The position numbers and the translations under genes were made by a program. Under the pieces are notes generated by a model. The model was given only the letters and a program-made list of their open reading frames with translations, made no database searches and was not told the origin of the DNA. Shown here piece after piece: positions 10,927 to 23,266 of a stretch of DNA of 64,000 nucleotides (its first letter is position 1; the number at the start of each line of letters is the position of its first letter). Origin of the DNA: Linum tenue (lineage: Eukaryota; Streptophyta; Magnoliopsida; Malpighiales; Linaceae); assembly GCA_946122785.1 (NCBI GenBank), contig CAMGYJ010000006.1, forward strand, positions 42,800,066 through 42,864,065, in the 5' to 3' direction.

Positions 10927-13900
10927 CTAAGGGTCAGCGAGTTCCACTACCAACTCCGCACGTTCGACCTCGTCTCCCAGGTAGAGCTTGAGACGATGGC
11001 CATTCACTTTAAACGGCTCAATTTGCGTGTTGGCAATCTCAATTGTGCCATACGGGAACACCTGGGTGACCGTGAACGGTCCAGACCACCGAGAACGGAG
11101 TTTTCCGGGAAAGAGCTTCAGGCGAGAGTTATAGAGGAGAACTCGATCACCAACCTGGAACTCTTTCGGACCCCGCACCCGGGCATCGTGCAGGCGCTTA
11201 GTGCGCTCCTTGTACAGCCTGGTGTTCTCATAGGCGTGGTAGCGCCACTCTTCCAGCTCCAACATCTGCATTTTTCTCTCAACACCTGCAACACTAACAT
11301 CCAGATTTAGCAGCTTAAGGGCCCAGAAGGCCTTGTGCTCTAGCTCCACAGGCAGATGGCATGCCTTTCCATAGACAAGCCGGTACGGTGAAGTACCAAT
11401 AGGTGTCTTGTAGGCAGTGCGATACGCCCAGAGAGCATCATCGAGCTTGGTGGACCAATCCTTGCAGGACTGATCCACCATCTTCTCCAGGATCCGCTTG
11501 AGCTCCCGGTTCGTCAGCTCGGCCTAGCCACTGGTCTGAGGATGATAGGCCACGGACACCTTATGAGTCACACCTTAGCGAGACAGTAGTTTATCAAATT
11601 GGCCCTGGAAATGGGTGCCTCGATCGCTTATGATGGCTCTAGGTGTCCCGAAACGGGAGAATAGCTGCTTCAAAAACCACGAACACATCTAGCATCATTA
11701 GTGGGCAAAGCTTGCGCCTCAGTCCACCTAGAGACGTAGTCAACAGCAACCAGAATATAAGTATTGCCAAAAGATGGAGGGAAGGGGCCCATGAAGTCGA
11801 TACCCCAGACATCAAAAATTTCACAAGTTATAAACACATTCTGAGGCATCTCATCACGGGCAAAGATGTTACCTGACCTCTGGCATCGGTCGCACCTGCG
11901 TGCAAAGGCGTCTGCATCCTTGAAGAGCGTGGGCCAGTAAAAGCCCGACTGGAGCACCTTCCTCGTCGTGCGGTTTCCTCCATGGTGACCGCCAGTAGGT
12001 CCCTCATGACAGTGAGATAGAATGCGCTCCATCTCACTCTCCATAACACAACGACGGATGATCCAGTCGACTCCGATCCGAAAAAGATGAGGGTCATCCC
12101 AGAAGTAATGCTTCAGATCGGAGAAAAACTTCCTCTTGGTGTGAGTTGTCATCCCCTTGGGAAGCTGCTGGCCCACCAAATAGTTCGCAAAATCAGAATA
12201 CCAGGGGGTGACACTCTCCACCAAGCACATCATCATCAGTCTCTCATCTGGGAAGGAGTCGTTGATCTCCTCCACGAGGTTGTCCGCAGGAGGTGCGTCC
12301 AACCGGGAGAGGTGATCGGCTGCTACATTTTCTGCTCCCTTCTTGTCCTGAATCTCAATATCAAACTCCTGCAGTAATAAGATCCATCGTACGAGCCTAG
12401 GCTTGGCATCGGCCTTGCTCATCAGGTATCGAATCGCGGAGTGATCTGTGTACACGGTCACATGGGACAAGACCAGATATGGGCGAAATTTATCGAAGGC
12501 AAACACCACTGCAAGCAGCTCCTTCTTTGTGGTGGTGTAGTTCTCCTGGGCATCATTGAGGGTCTTCGAGGCGTAGTAGATGGGTCGAAAGTGTTGATCT
12601 CGCCTCTGCCCCAAAACAGCTCCAACAGCAAAGTCACTGGCGTAGCACATAAGCTCAAATGGTAGGGACCAGTCAGGAACAACCATGATAGGAGCCTGGG
12701 TGAGCTTCTCCTTCAAGGGTGTGAACGCTGCTGTGCAAGCATCAGTGAACTGGAAGGGGGCATCCTTCTCTAGAAGCTTAGTCAGGGGCAGGGCGATCTT
12801 CGAGAAATCCTTGATGAACCGCCTGTAGAACCCTGCATGGCCAAGAAAACTCTGGATCCCCTTAACAGATGTAGGAGGAGGCAGCTTGCTGATAGTCTCG
12901 ATCTTTGCTCTGTGCACCTCAATCCCCATCTTGGAGATCTTATGCCCAAGAACTATGCCTTCTCGAACCATGAAGTGACACTTCTCCCAACTCAGTGCCA
13001 GGTTCGTTTCTTCACACCGTTTAAGAACAAGTTCCAGGTTATGGAGACAGTGAGAGAATGAGTCTCCATAAACCGAGAAATCATCCATAAACACCTCCAT
13101 AATCTCGCCGACCAGACGGTCAAAGATGGCGAGCATGCATCGCTGAAAAGTGGTCGGGGCATTGCATAGCCCGAATGGAATCCTTCGGTAGGCAAATGTG
13201 CCGAAGGGGCAGGTGAAAGTGGTCTTCGCCTGGTCCTCCGGTGCAATAGGGATCTGAAAGTACCCGGACATCCCATCCAAGAAACAGTAGAACTCGTGCC
13301 CCGCCAATCTCTCTAGCATCTGATCAATGAACGGCAGCGGGAAATGGTCCTTCCGAGTGGCGTCATTGAGACGCTGATAGTCGATGCAAACACGGTACCC
13401 AGTCACCGTGCGCATCGGGATGAGCTCGTTCTTCTCGTTAGGCACCACGGTCATCCCACCCTTTTTGGGCACCACCTGGGTGGGACTGACCCACTCACTG
13501 TCAGAAATGGCGAAGATGATCCCCGCATCCATCAGCTTCACGATCTCTGCCCAAACCAAAGCCTCCAGGTTCGGTGTCAATCTCCTCTGCGGCTGCCTCA
13601 CTGGCCGCATCTCATCCTCCAGCAGTATCCGGTGGGAGCAAAAGGAGGGGCTGATCCCCCGGATGTCTGTGATCTTCCATGCTAAAGCTCGCTCGTACTG
13701 CTTCAGCAAGGCCACCAGTCTGGTCTTCTGCTCGGGTGTGAGGGTCGAGCTGATGATGACTGGTAGCTTATTCCCTTCCCAGAGAAATGCATACTCCAAA
13801 TGAGGAGGGAGGGGCTTAAGCTCCAGCTCTGGTGGTTCCTCCAAGGAGGTAGTGATGCAGGTGGAGGATGAGATCGGTTTAAACAGCCTGTCGCCATCCA

Positions 13901-16514
13901 AGAAGGGGCCACTCTCCAATGCGGCCAACTGCTCCGCCAGCTGCGGCTCCTGCGATGCCTGCTCACCTAGCAAAATACAACGCTCAAGAGCATCATCAGT
14001 ACCCGCACTCGTGATGGCGAGTGCGGTCTCAAAATCGGTAAGCACATCATAGTAATCTATGTCATCATGCAAATGAGAATGTTTCCCATTGTCAGACACA
14101 GAAAAAGTAGCCTGTTCATCACCAGCACGCAAGATCAATTTACCACTATGCACATCAATAAGCGCCTTGGCGGTGGCGAGAAATGGTCTACCCAAAATCA
14201 AAGGCACATACACATCTTCATTTATATCCAAAATAACAAAGTCAACAGGATATATGAATGCACCAACATTAACAAGCAGATCTTCAATGATACCCCTAGG
14301 ATGCACGATGGAACGATCAGCTAACTGAATGCTCATCCTAGTAGCTCTAGGTTCACCTAGGTCTAGCTTCTTAAACACTTTGTAAGGCATGACATTTATA
14401 CTAGCGCCTAGGTCCGCCAATGACTTTCCTACATGCATGCTGCCAATAACAAGAGGGATAGTGAAACTCCCTGGGTCTTTGCGCTTCTCGGGCAGCTTGT
14501 TCTGCAGGATGGCAGAACACTCCTCGCTTAGCATCACCGTCGAAAGATCCCCAAGTTTCTTCTTGTTGGTGAGGAGGTCTTTCATGAACTTGGCATACTT
14601 GGGCATCTTCGACAATGCCTCCACGAACGGCATGCTGATGTTGACCTGCTTCAACATTGCCATGAACTTGGCAAACTCTGTCTCTAGCTTGTCTTTATGG
14701 AGTCGAGTGGGGAAGGGCAGCTGGGGTATATGCTCCTTAACCACAGGCTGCGGCTTGGGAGCAGGTGCTGTGCTACCTTCCCCCACTTCTGCATTATCAG
14801 CTGGAGGTGTTGAAGCAGGTAGTGGGTCGTCTCGCCCGGGCTGGGTAGGAGCAGCAGATATGGTCTTGCCACTCCTGGTGGTGATGGCGTCCAACTGCTG
14901 GAGAGGTTCACGAGGGTTTGGAATAGTGGTGGCAGGCAGAGTCCCCGGTGCCCTGGTAGTGTTCTGGCGAGCTAAGCTCCCAATCTGCATCTGTAGATCT
15001 TGCATAATGGCACCTTGGTTTCTCTGGCCTACCTCCAGTGAGGATATGTTCTGATCCATCCTCGTGAAATTTTCTTAGCTGGTAGTCATGAATGCCTGCA
15101 AAATATTCTTCAGATCAGCCATCTGATTATCTGGAGCTGCGGCTGCTGGAGGCTGGGCATACTGGCGCTGGGGCTGCTGGAATGGCTACCCTTGCCTAGG
15201 CTGGTAGGGCTGCTGCTGTGGTGGTAGCCCCTACCTAGCCTGGAAGGGCTGCCTCTGCTGAAAACCACCCGCTGGTGCTGGGAAACCAGGGGGTTTGGTG
15301 GTGTTGCTGCTCCAGGCGAAGTTGGGATGCTGGCGTCATCCCTCATTGTAGGTATTGCTATATAGGTCCAGGCGCCGAGCATTGGCGATGAAATCCACCT
15401 GCTCTTGGGGAGTAGATGACTCCCTCATAGACTGACAGTCCTCCACCAGGTGATTCGGGCTCTCGCACCACTGACACTGAGCTACTGGAGGCGTAGCTGT
15501 ACCTCAGCCCGGAAGGAGACTGTTGGGCTGCTTCAAGGTCTGCACCAACTCAGTCACCTGCTGCTCTAACCCGGACCTGGCCTCCATAGCGTGCACACCC
15601 CGGTCCCGGGAATTTCTGCCCCTGTTGTTCTGCCCCCAGGAATGATCTCGGGCAGCCAAGGTACTAATCATCTGGTTCAGCTCGGGTGGAGTCTTAGTGA
15701 GGACATCCCCTCCTGGGCATAGAGACTCAATCACCCTCTGGCTGTCTGGGGTGAGGGCACTGTAGAAGTTCCCCACTGTGAATGCGTCACTGAAGCCATG
15801 ATGGGGACACTGCCAGAAATACCCCATGTACCGCTCCCATGCATCACGAAGTGACTCATCTGGCTCTTGGCGGAAGTGAGTGATCTCCCGCTGAATCTCT
15901 GTGGTCTTCAATGCCGGATAGTACCTGTGCACGAACTTGTCTGCCAGATCGTCCCAAGAAGTGATGGACAATGGGGGCTGGATCTCCAACCACCTCTTAG
16001 CATTCCCCGCCAGAGAATGGGGGAAGAGGTGAAGGCGGATTGCGTCATCCGGGACACCATTCAGCTTGAACCCGTTCGTCAGCTGCAGAAAACGGGAAAG
16101 ATGCACCCGGGCCTCCTCATCCTTCAAGCCATGGAACTGGATAGAGGATGTAATGAGTTGAATCCAGCATGGCTTGATCTCGAAGTTGTTTGCTGGAATG
16201 GGCGGATAGAGGATGACCGGGTGGATGTCAGCAATCCGTGGAGTGTAGTAGTACTCCAAGGTGGGACCCGGTGGTGGTGGATGATGATGAACCCCAGTTC
16301 CCTGGGGATTGGGGTCGTTCCCTAGGAGCTGGTTCGCCGGAGGTGGGTTGTGATCGCCCTCCATCTCGTACTCGTCCTTGAACTCGCTGCTCAATTGGCC
16401 GTCTCTGCGCTCCACCGTAGCCAGTCTAGCTCGTTGTTGTCTCCGAAGTTGGTTGCAGGTGCGTTCAATCTCTGGATCCAACGGCAGTAAACCTCCCGAC
16501 TGGCTACGGGTCAT
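10927..16514 (-). pseudogene. Athila gag-pol polyprotein, copy A (disabled)
   Basis: One frame runs from the ATG at 16514. Order: capsid-type gag, protease with [13 protein letters not shown] with FMDD, RNase H, integrase with HHCC and a DDE core, then a GPF/Y-type C-terminus ending at 10927. In-frame nonsense codons fall at 15504-15506, 15336-15338, 15231-15233, 15186-15188 and 15075-15077. A one-base deletion near 11668 shifts the integrase, and further stops lie at 11575-11577 and 11524-11526. Two RNase H positions expected to be acidic are changed (Tyr in 'CYASDF', Lys in 'TTTKKEL'). It was named by comparison with the sibling at 57641-62978 and by family motifs. Confidence 0.92.
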
Positions 16515-16638
16515 GCACTATCTGCACACAATCAAGCAATGCAAACCCGTGAAAGCACAAGTGGGAAAGAACAAACACTCAATGCGAAAATGAAAATGCT
16601 AAAGTAACAGAAATCACTTTTCTTCAACAACCTAGCCG

Positions 16639-16656
16639 TCCCCGGCAACGGCGCCA
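16639..16656 (-). other. Primer-binding site, tRNA-Asp, Athila copy A
   Basis: The minus strand reads TGGCGCCGTTGCCGGGGA, 6 nt inside the 5' LTR edge. This is complementary to the 3' end of plant tRNA-Asp and is the characteristic Athila-group primer site. Confidence 0.9.
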
Positions 16657-16662
16657 AAAACT

Positions 16663-18002
16663 TGACTCACTCCTACTGTCACTCTAGAAAATGGCCAAGT
16701 ATAACCACTTCCTAAAGTGTAGTATAGCGGTTTGGGTTTTATTGTCAACCCGGGTCCTAGATGTGATGACTACTCGGTGAATTCTCGTTATCTAGCAGTG
16801 AACTTTTAGTGCAGATTCAAACAAACAAAAACGCAAAGCAAGTTAAACGGTTGTTCAAGTCAAGAGAGGTCACCCGGATATGGTTCCCCCTAGACTGCAG
16901 TTAAGCCGGATTGTGATTTACCAAGTTCAGTTTTCATGAAAGTTATACTGCGGAAGGTTCTTAAATAGTCTGAAGTCTCGACTAAAGGTCTTCAGACCCT
17001 CTCAATCTGAGTCTCTAGCGGGCGACTAACCTCCACTGGAGTAAACAGATTGAGGCCCTAACGAACCAAACCTCCACTACCGAATTGAATTCGGTACAGA
17101 ATAGCGAATTGGCTCCTCGACTAAAGTCACCAATTCGCTACCTTCAATTAAGGATACTCTATCAACCTAGGCAGATATTCTCATTCTAGGTCAAAGCAGA
17201 AACAATAGGAATTTGATCAGGATTCGAGTCATTCAATCATTCAAACCTCAATCGAATATAATCAATTCACAAACTCTGTACTTGGGTTCATACAATCAGA
17301 CCTAGCATACAAATCTAGGGTTCCCCATACCCAGATGAATTGGGAAACTACTCCATAGAGAAAGAAGCAAAAGCAAATTCAGACGCGGAAATCATACTGT
17401 GAAGATGGATTTCTGCTCCCGGACGTTTAATCGGCACTTCTCCAAGCTCAAGTCGGGGTCCAATGGTGATGAAGATCAAACTATGTCACTTGGGAACTCT
17501 GGTTCGTCGCTTTCTCTCTCTAGGAATCGTTCTATCTCTCTAAAACTCGGAACCCTTGATTGTTGGCCTTCCTTTCCCTTAAATCTGCTGCCAGATCGCG
17601 ATACCCGGTCGAAATACCCGGTCGGGTATTTTGGGTCTCGACCGGGTATAATCAAAACGCGCCGCTTTGCCTCAAGAGAGATCCCCGGTCATGGCCAATA
17701 ATCCCCGACCGGGGATTTGCGCCTCCTGCCCGGGCCCCTCTTTGATTCTCGGGCGCCCCAAAATAATAAATACCCGGTCGGGTATTTGGCCACCTGACCG
17801 GGTATTTTCCTCCTGCAGCCCACTTTGTCCCAACTTCGCTCCTTTCGACCCAGAACTCGTTTCTCCGCCTTGATTCCAACGCCGGGTCCTGAAATATGAC
17901 ATAAACACACAACCTAGCGTGAAATCGGCTTAAAATAGGAGGATCCACATCTCAAACGGCTTCAGAATAGGGGTGAGAACATGTGTAATTATCGGTCTAT
18001 CA
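16663..18002 (-). repeat. 5' LTR of Athila copy A
   Basis: It is about 1340 bp and is the longer of the two LTRs. It keeps a ~21-bp segment near 17446-17466 and an extra ~15-bp palindrome half near 17610 that the 3' LTR lacks. It ends TATCA next to the target duplication ATAAC. Confidence 0.92.
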
Positions 18003-18007
18003 ATAAC

Positions 18008-19359
18008 ATCTCAGACGAGGTTGATTTGGAGACGACTGACTCTCTCCCTTGAACAACCCGATGAAGACGGTTGACTGCGTCTTCTTGAACATCGTGACGG
18101 AGATGGTTGACTGCGTCTCTCGAACGACTTGATTTCACTCTGGTACATCGAGGTCAACTTGATGACTGACTCTAGTCGACCTACATATGTTGACTCCCTA
18201 TTCCCCCCTCAAGTTGGAGCATGAATGACATGAATGCCCAGTTTGAAAGTTAGAATGATGGTGAATTAAAATTGACTGATGCTGAATGCGGAGGGGACGA
18301 TCGCTTCTTTGATCGTGACTGCATAGCTTGATAACTTGAAAATTTTGTTGACGAAGCTGTAACTCCCCAACATTAGCTATTCAAGAGGCGACCACTATAG
18401 GTCACAATTGTCTTCAATGCCATGACTTCGATGTTGTTGAAGACTTTCTTTCCATGTGACCTTGAAAAGGATGACCCGGTCACGATGAAGACTAGACTTC
18501 TTGACCAAATACCAAGACTGCGGTTGCCTTCTTCTGAACTTGGCTGCTGACTTGTCAATAATGAGTGGAGCGACAACTTACTCCTTGGTGTAATTGGTTG
18601 GTGAGAACTTGACTAGCTTCAAGATGGAAGCCTAATAATGAATCTCCAGTGAGACATATAATAAAAGGCAAAACATGGCTGGAGAACCAACCTCCCTTAT
18701 TCTCGACACACAAAAAACCACACTTCAACCACTATTTTATTTGAAGACCACAAGTCAGGCCCAACCATCTGGCGGTCCAAAGTGTAAAAATTGGATTTGG
18801 AAACCCCTTCTCCAGCCTCCACTCGCCCTTTGCCTATACTCATGTCGAGGCTGGTTGCACGGCAATGACGACTTGGCGGCGCGACAACAGGAGATGGAGC
18901 GATGGGGGCCTAATAGACAGGGCGGCGTTGAGACCAAATAACGACTTTGAGCTGTTATTCTTGTCCATGGATTTGTGACGTCGCGGCCCGATTATGACTT
19001 GCTGCTGGAAAGGCTTTTGACATGGCCTTCTTGTGGCCAATGATGAATGGGGTGTGGAAGGCAATGATGATGTCGAGAGCCGCTGATGGCGCCGAGGGAA
19101 GCTGGAGACCGGCAGACGAGACGGAAAGCCAGAACATTGAGGAAGACTTGGCTCTTCCTACGGCGGAGAATGACAACTTTGACGGGCGATGAACTCCCCG
19201 GAGACGGAAGCTACAAGCTGCGATAAGCTTGTGGATTGGAGACAGAGACATGTTCAACCCCGAACGGGAACGCACACGGATAACCCTTGATTGTTGATGT
19301 TGACGAGACCGAAGACGCAGACAGATAGAAGCTCAAACCCTAATCAAGGATCGAGTTTC
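18008..19359 (-). other. Internal region of the copia-type element (no pol)
   Basis: This lies between the gypsy insertion point and the copia PBS. On the minus strand a short open frame of about 106 codons (19275-18955) starts near the PBS, where gag would be expected. I do not recognise a capsid or zinc knuckle in it. A second PPT-like tract at about 18200-18213 is followed by text resembling 5556-5600 ('gacatgaatg..agtttgaaa'), so the 3' end of the internal region seems partly duplicated. Confidence 0.5.
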
Positions 19360-19371
19360 GCTCTGATACCA
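19360..19371 (-). other. Primer-binding site, initiator tRNA-Met, copia-type element
   Basis: The minus strand reads TGGTATCAGAGC directly after the LTR end. This is the standard Ty1/copia primer site complementary to initiator tRNA-Met. Confidence 0.88.
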
Positions 19372-19660
19372 TGAAGAATTTGATGACGCGGAATTGAAAC
19401 GAACACAGAACACAAGAGTTTTACGTGGTATCCTCGATCGATTGATTGATCGAGACTAATCCACGGTGAGCTGCTGACATTTTATTGAACGACTACATTG
19501 TGATGGCTTGCTTACGACAATCTCCGTAGCTAAGCTTATATAGACGTAGGGTTAAAACGCTAATGACAACCAAGTTTCCTTCTTTGACAAGGACAAGGAA
19601 ACAAGGGACTTGGAGGACAAGGAATTAATTATTTTTTACTAAATAATTAATAAGACAACA
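19372..19660 (-). repeat. 5' LTR of the copia-type element
   Basis: It is homologous to 5240-5543 from 'tgaagaatttgatga' to 'taaataattaata'. It then departs: where the left LTR ends 'tcctcaaca', this one reads 'agacaaca' and runs straight into the 113-bp flank repeat. The exact outer edge is therefore uncertain. Confidence 0.75.
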
Positions 19661-19765
19661 ATGTTATATTTCTTTCTATCACATACATGAGAGCGATCTT
19701 TCTATCTCTCTCTAAGCCGTTAACGCTTTCTGTGCAATGATTGTTCCCATCTTTGTATTCTTTTT
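19651..19765. repeat. Right copy of the ~113-bp repeat flanking the copia-type element
   Basis: Matches 5127-5239 with a few substitutions and a small insertion ('tatctc' near 19702). It continues into what looks like the 5' region of the plus-strand LINE that follows. Confidence 0.7.
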
Positions 19766-20039
19766 CGACATTTTTCTCCTCTCTAATAAAGAATTTGGTG
19801 AAATTTTTACTTCTAGATCATAATTTCTCTTTTTCTCGGTGTTCTCCTAGCGAATGATCTTTGTTCATTGGTTTTATTTCTTCATTTTTTTTGTTCCTCC
19901 CTTTTGTGATTTCCCAACAGAGAGATTATGGTTTTTGCTTGTGGAAATTTTATTCGATGGTGTTGGTCTCTGCATTAGGTGGTAAGTCTTGGGCACATTT
20001 GTGCACCATTGATGAGGAAAACAGACTATAATACAGTGA

Positions 20040-21460
20040 GCCAAAATTGATGGAAGGTGCTCTTCGACGGGTTGATGGGAAAATTGCTTGGTAGGTCATT
20101 TCATCCTTCACCCCCTACACTCTATGTAATAAGTTCTTGGGCTAATCAACTGTGGGAAAGGGACGGATTGAATCGATTTTTATGGTTTGGGGATAATCTC
20201 TGAATTTTCCATTTCCGAATGAGAAGACCTGCTCATAGGTCTTTAGAATGGACCATTAGTGAATGAAATTTCAGACCTGACCCGTGTGACTCTACCTGCC
20301 CCAACCAATTTGGAGGTGGGTATCACCCGATGGCATGAGTATTGCCTTCAACCTGCCATGCGCGTTCGACGATCCATTCTCTCATGATTTGCATCAATAT
20401 ATACTTATTTTTCTCCTCTTTTGACCTTTCTAAAATCATATTTTCATCCCAAATAAAATTTAAGACTCTATCTTTCAACTATTTAGACTAATTTATTCCT
20501 TCTACTATATTTCTCATTCATTTATGAAGTGTTTTCTCTATGTCTTATTGTAAAAAGAGAATATTAACGTTATTTTTTCAAATAACACATAAGAATGTGT
20601 TGACCTGCCCGGCCCCGTACCTGCGCATGTATAATCCGATCCGACCCACGCTTAGTATGGGGTGAGTATGGAAATTGCGGTACCTGTCCAGCCCCATTGC
20701 CATCACTATGGACCATGCAACTTTGGGGGAACAACTTGTTCCTGCATAAGTGGGAGAAGGGTTTACTACCGGTAGCACCTGAGGACTCAGTATTGCTAAT
20801 TTGGATCATAATCTCTGGACTCCCCATGGATGTTTGATGCCTGATTGTCTCGGCAAGATTTTGAGAATGGTTGATAAAACGTTTCTGTATCGACCAATTA
20901 ACCAAGGTAGGGGATAGTTAGGTTATGCAAAGTGTTGTGTAGAGATTGGGGTGGATTCTAAATGCCCTTAGGTTCTTCGCTTAGCTACAGATGAGGGGCC
21001 TGGGTTCACTGCTAATGTGGAATATTAATTTAACATACGTAAGTCTTGTAACTATTTTGGACATGATTATAGTAAGGATGGGTGGAGATGAAAGAAAGTT
21101 TGGGTTGCCAAAGTTAAACCACAAACTCATGTGGTCTAGGAAGTGATTAAAGAAGCACATTTAGTTGTTGATAACTTGGAAGTTAATAACATGGGGGTTA
21201 CTGAAGCAAGAATGGGCAAGGATGAAAATGTTGGTTATGTGGTGTTAGAACGAACAGTGATTTCAACATTAGAAGAGGTTATAGTGATTCATGAAAAAGA
21301 GTCAAATGAACCTTTTGAGTATAAAAAGTCTTCCTACTAAAGAAGAATTTCAGGTTGTAATCCAAGGAAAGAAGAGTATAAGTCGTGTTGTTGCAGCTAG
21401 ATTGACAAAGGGGAAAATGGTTATAATATCTCATGATGATTATGAATAGACCTCTTTAAA
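20040..21460 (+). pseudogene. LINE ORF1-like (nucleic-acid-binding) remnant
   Basis: Plus-strand fragments in several frames resemble plant L1 ORF1 proteins of the DUF4283 type. Examples are LWGNNLFLHKWEKGLLPV (about 20729-20782) and an IISGLPMDV block, followed by a low-complexity C-terminal part (longest open piece 21143-21340). No full zinc knuckle is seen. An inserted repeat lies at about 20262-20712. The remnant is riddled with stops. Its place upstream of endonuclease and RT remnants supports the call. Confidence 0.5.
20262..20712. repeat. Probable MITE-like insertion inside LINE ORF1
   Basis: The block interrupts the ORF1-like translation. Its two edges carry GC-rich text of a kind common at plant MITE ends ('gacctgacccgtgtg' on the left, 'ggtacctgtccagcccc' on the right), with AT-rich DNA between. 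I could not define TIRs or a target duplication, so the limits are approximate. Confidence 0.35.
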
Positions 21461-21539
21461 TGCTCTAGACACCTCATTGTCATCGACCAAATTAAAGCTG
21501 TAATGATGACAATGGGAGGGAAGAGTAAGAAGACGGGAT

Positions 21540-22170
21540 GTGGACGCAAATTAGGAAGAAATGATAGTTGCATCATTGAATATCAGAGAATTTATTCAAT
21601 CCTCTAAAAAAAGTCTTTTTAGTAAGTTTCTAAGTAAACACAATATTGATATCATGGCAGTAATAGAAACTAGAGTACGTGCAACGGAAGAAAGTAGTTA
21701 GAAATTGCAAGGATCACTTCTCTCAATGTAGATTCCTAGAGAATTATATGTGTTCATCTAATGGTCGAATCTGGATATCTCGTAGAGAAGATATGGTGGT
21801 TCTCCCACTGATTATTGAACAGAGTTTTGTGCATCTAGAAGTGAGGGGAAGGGGGGCATGTCATTTACCGTAATATATTGAGCAAATGAGGAGACTGGTA
21901 GAAGGTGTATATATGATAAAATGAGAGTTATATCAAACACTAAACCAACCATGGATGGTTCTAGGAGACTTTAATACAATTTTATCAGTAATAAATGCTT
22001 CAATGGGGGTATTAACCAACAGTAGTGGAATGTATTTTAATGGATGGATTGATGCTATGCAGTTATCCGAGCATAAAATATAGGGTGAAAGAATATAATC
22101 CGATTGCTAGGAAGATAGATAGAGTCTTCATTAATGGATCCTGGATTTCTTAGTATCCTGCAAGTATGGC
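21540..22170 (+). pseudogene. LINE endonuclease remnant
   Basis: It translates to an APE-type endonuclease in pieces: 'IDIMAVIETRVR' near 21645, the LGDFNT motif at 21961-21978, and a C-terminal 'KIDRVFINGSW' motif near 22110. Stops and frameshifts break it. The order matches plant L1-type ORF2. Confidence 0.7.
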
Positions 22171-22199
22171 AAGTGCAATAACACCTGCTATGGTTTAGA

Positions 22200-22943
22200 C
22201 CAATGCGGCAATCTAGTTAATTCCTTTCTAACTAGAACAACACTACCTAGACCTTTCAGGTATTTTTCAGTTTTGTCAAAAACGAACTAGACAGTAATCC
22301 GGATTAATGAGATATTTCAGATTTATCGGATAACCGATAATTAACAGGAATAAAACCAATCATGAAATCGGTGTCATACAAAATTTTCAAATAAAACAAT
22401 AATGACTTTATGGTACATCTAAAAATTAGCTCTAATTTAGAAATTGAAAAAATCTATATCTCATATACGTATATAATAAAACAATTATTATCAAAAGTTA
22501 ACCATAATAATACTTACTATTTACTAATAAGTAAGAGTGCAGAAGGTTCAAAACTAGCTAAAGAGTACGAAGGGAATAGAGGGTGTATTTGTAAATGGAG
22601 AGTGAAGGAGGCGATTTGGGAAAGTGTCTGCTAGATTAGGAAATGAACATAAAAGTGGGAAAGTGGTCAAACGAAAAGAATTAAAGACCCCCTTCTCCTT
22701 CCCTTTTCTAGCTTCTGTTTCCTTTTTAATTTTAAATTTGGCACATAAAATCTAAAACTAAAAGCTGTAAAAAAAATACCGCCAGATCGGGTCCTCCAGT
22801 TTTGCCGGTTAACCGAGCAAACCGGTTACGACCCGGCCAATCAATTTTCTGTGCGTTATGAGCCTACCGGAATCGGATGTCTGGCCGGTCCCGGTTTTTT
22901 TGGTTGAACCGGACGGTCTGGTCCGATTTTGATAACAATGGTA
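22200..22943. repeat. Insertion between LINE endonuclease and RT, with a CCGGTT-rich part
   Basis: The LINE reading is lost after about 22200 and resumes near 22960 ('DHARFKHIFQEVG'-like). The intervening DNA is AT-rich, then becomes rich in CCGG/GGTT text (about 22780-22940) ending 'tttgataacaatgg'. That end resembles the TIR of the hAT MITE at 45796-46181. No clear target duplication was found. Confidence 0.45.
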
Positions 22944-23266
22944 TTTTTTTATGTCGAAGTGATCATGCTAGATTCAAACATATATTTCAAGAAGTTGGAG
23001 TGCCCAAATATCAACTTATCCCTTTTACGGAGTTTTTCAGAAACTCATAATTCTAAAGAAAAATTTGAAATATCTTAATAAAGAATTTTATTTTGGCATT
23101 TCTGTAAGAGTCGAGCAAGCTAAAACTAATTTGAAGGAGTCTCAATAGGATGTCCTAGATCACCCTACATTTGCAGTCTTTGGAAAGGAGGCAAAAATAG
23201 CAAAAAATGTGGTCTACTTCTAAGAGCATATGATATATTTTGTAAGCAAAAAGCCATAGTACAATA

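Larger units (their letters stand above)
5649..18002 (-). mobile_element. Complete Athila-type Ty3/gypsy retrotransposon (copy A)
   Basis: The element is bounded by LTRs with TG...CA termini and a perfect 5-bp target duplication, ATAAC, at 5644-5648 and 18003-18007. Minus-strand order: 5' LTR (16663-18002), tRNA-Asp PBS, gag, protease, RT, RNase H, integrase (to 10927), a 91-bp tandem-repeat leader, an extra ORF (9644-8191), a conserved 3' region, polypurine tract, 3' LTR (5649-6958). The PBS, the DLGA protease motif and the integrase without a chromodomain fit the Athila branch. All ORFs carry stops or frameshifts, so this copy cannot be autonomous. Confidence 0.93.
5240..19660 (-). mobile_element. 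Copia-type non-autonomous LTR retrotransposon, split by a nested gypsy element
   Basis: Two LTRs of about 300 bp (5240-5543 and about 19372-19660) face each other. The right one abuts a minus-strand primer-binding site reading TGGTATCAGAGC, the initiator tRNA-Met site typical of Ty1/copia. The left one abuts a minus-strand polypurine tract. Both LTRs have TG...CA ends. Without the 12.4-kb Athila insertion the internal part is only about 1.45 kb and has no recognisable protease, integrase, RT or RNase H. It therefore looks like a non-autonomous (LARD-like) or internally deleted copy. The orientation is set by PBS and PPT placement. Confidence 0.75.

Noticed and set aside
13344..15054. Long antisense frames over gag-pol (for example 14389-15054 plus) and similar ones at 58583-61732 minus
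   Set aside because: They are shadows of the gag-pol frame and recur at the matching places in both Athilas.
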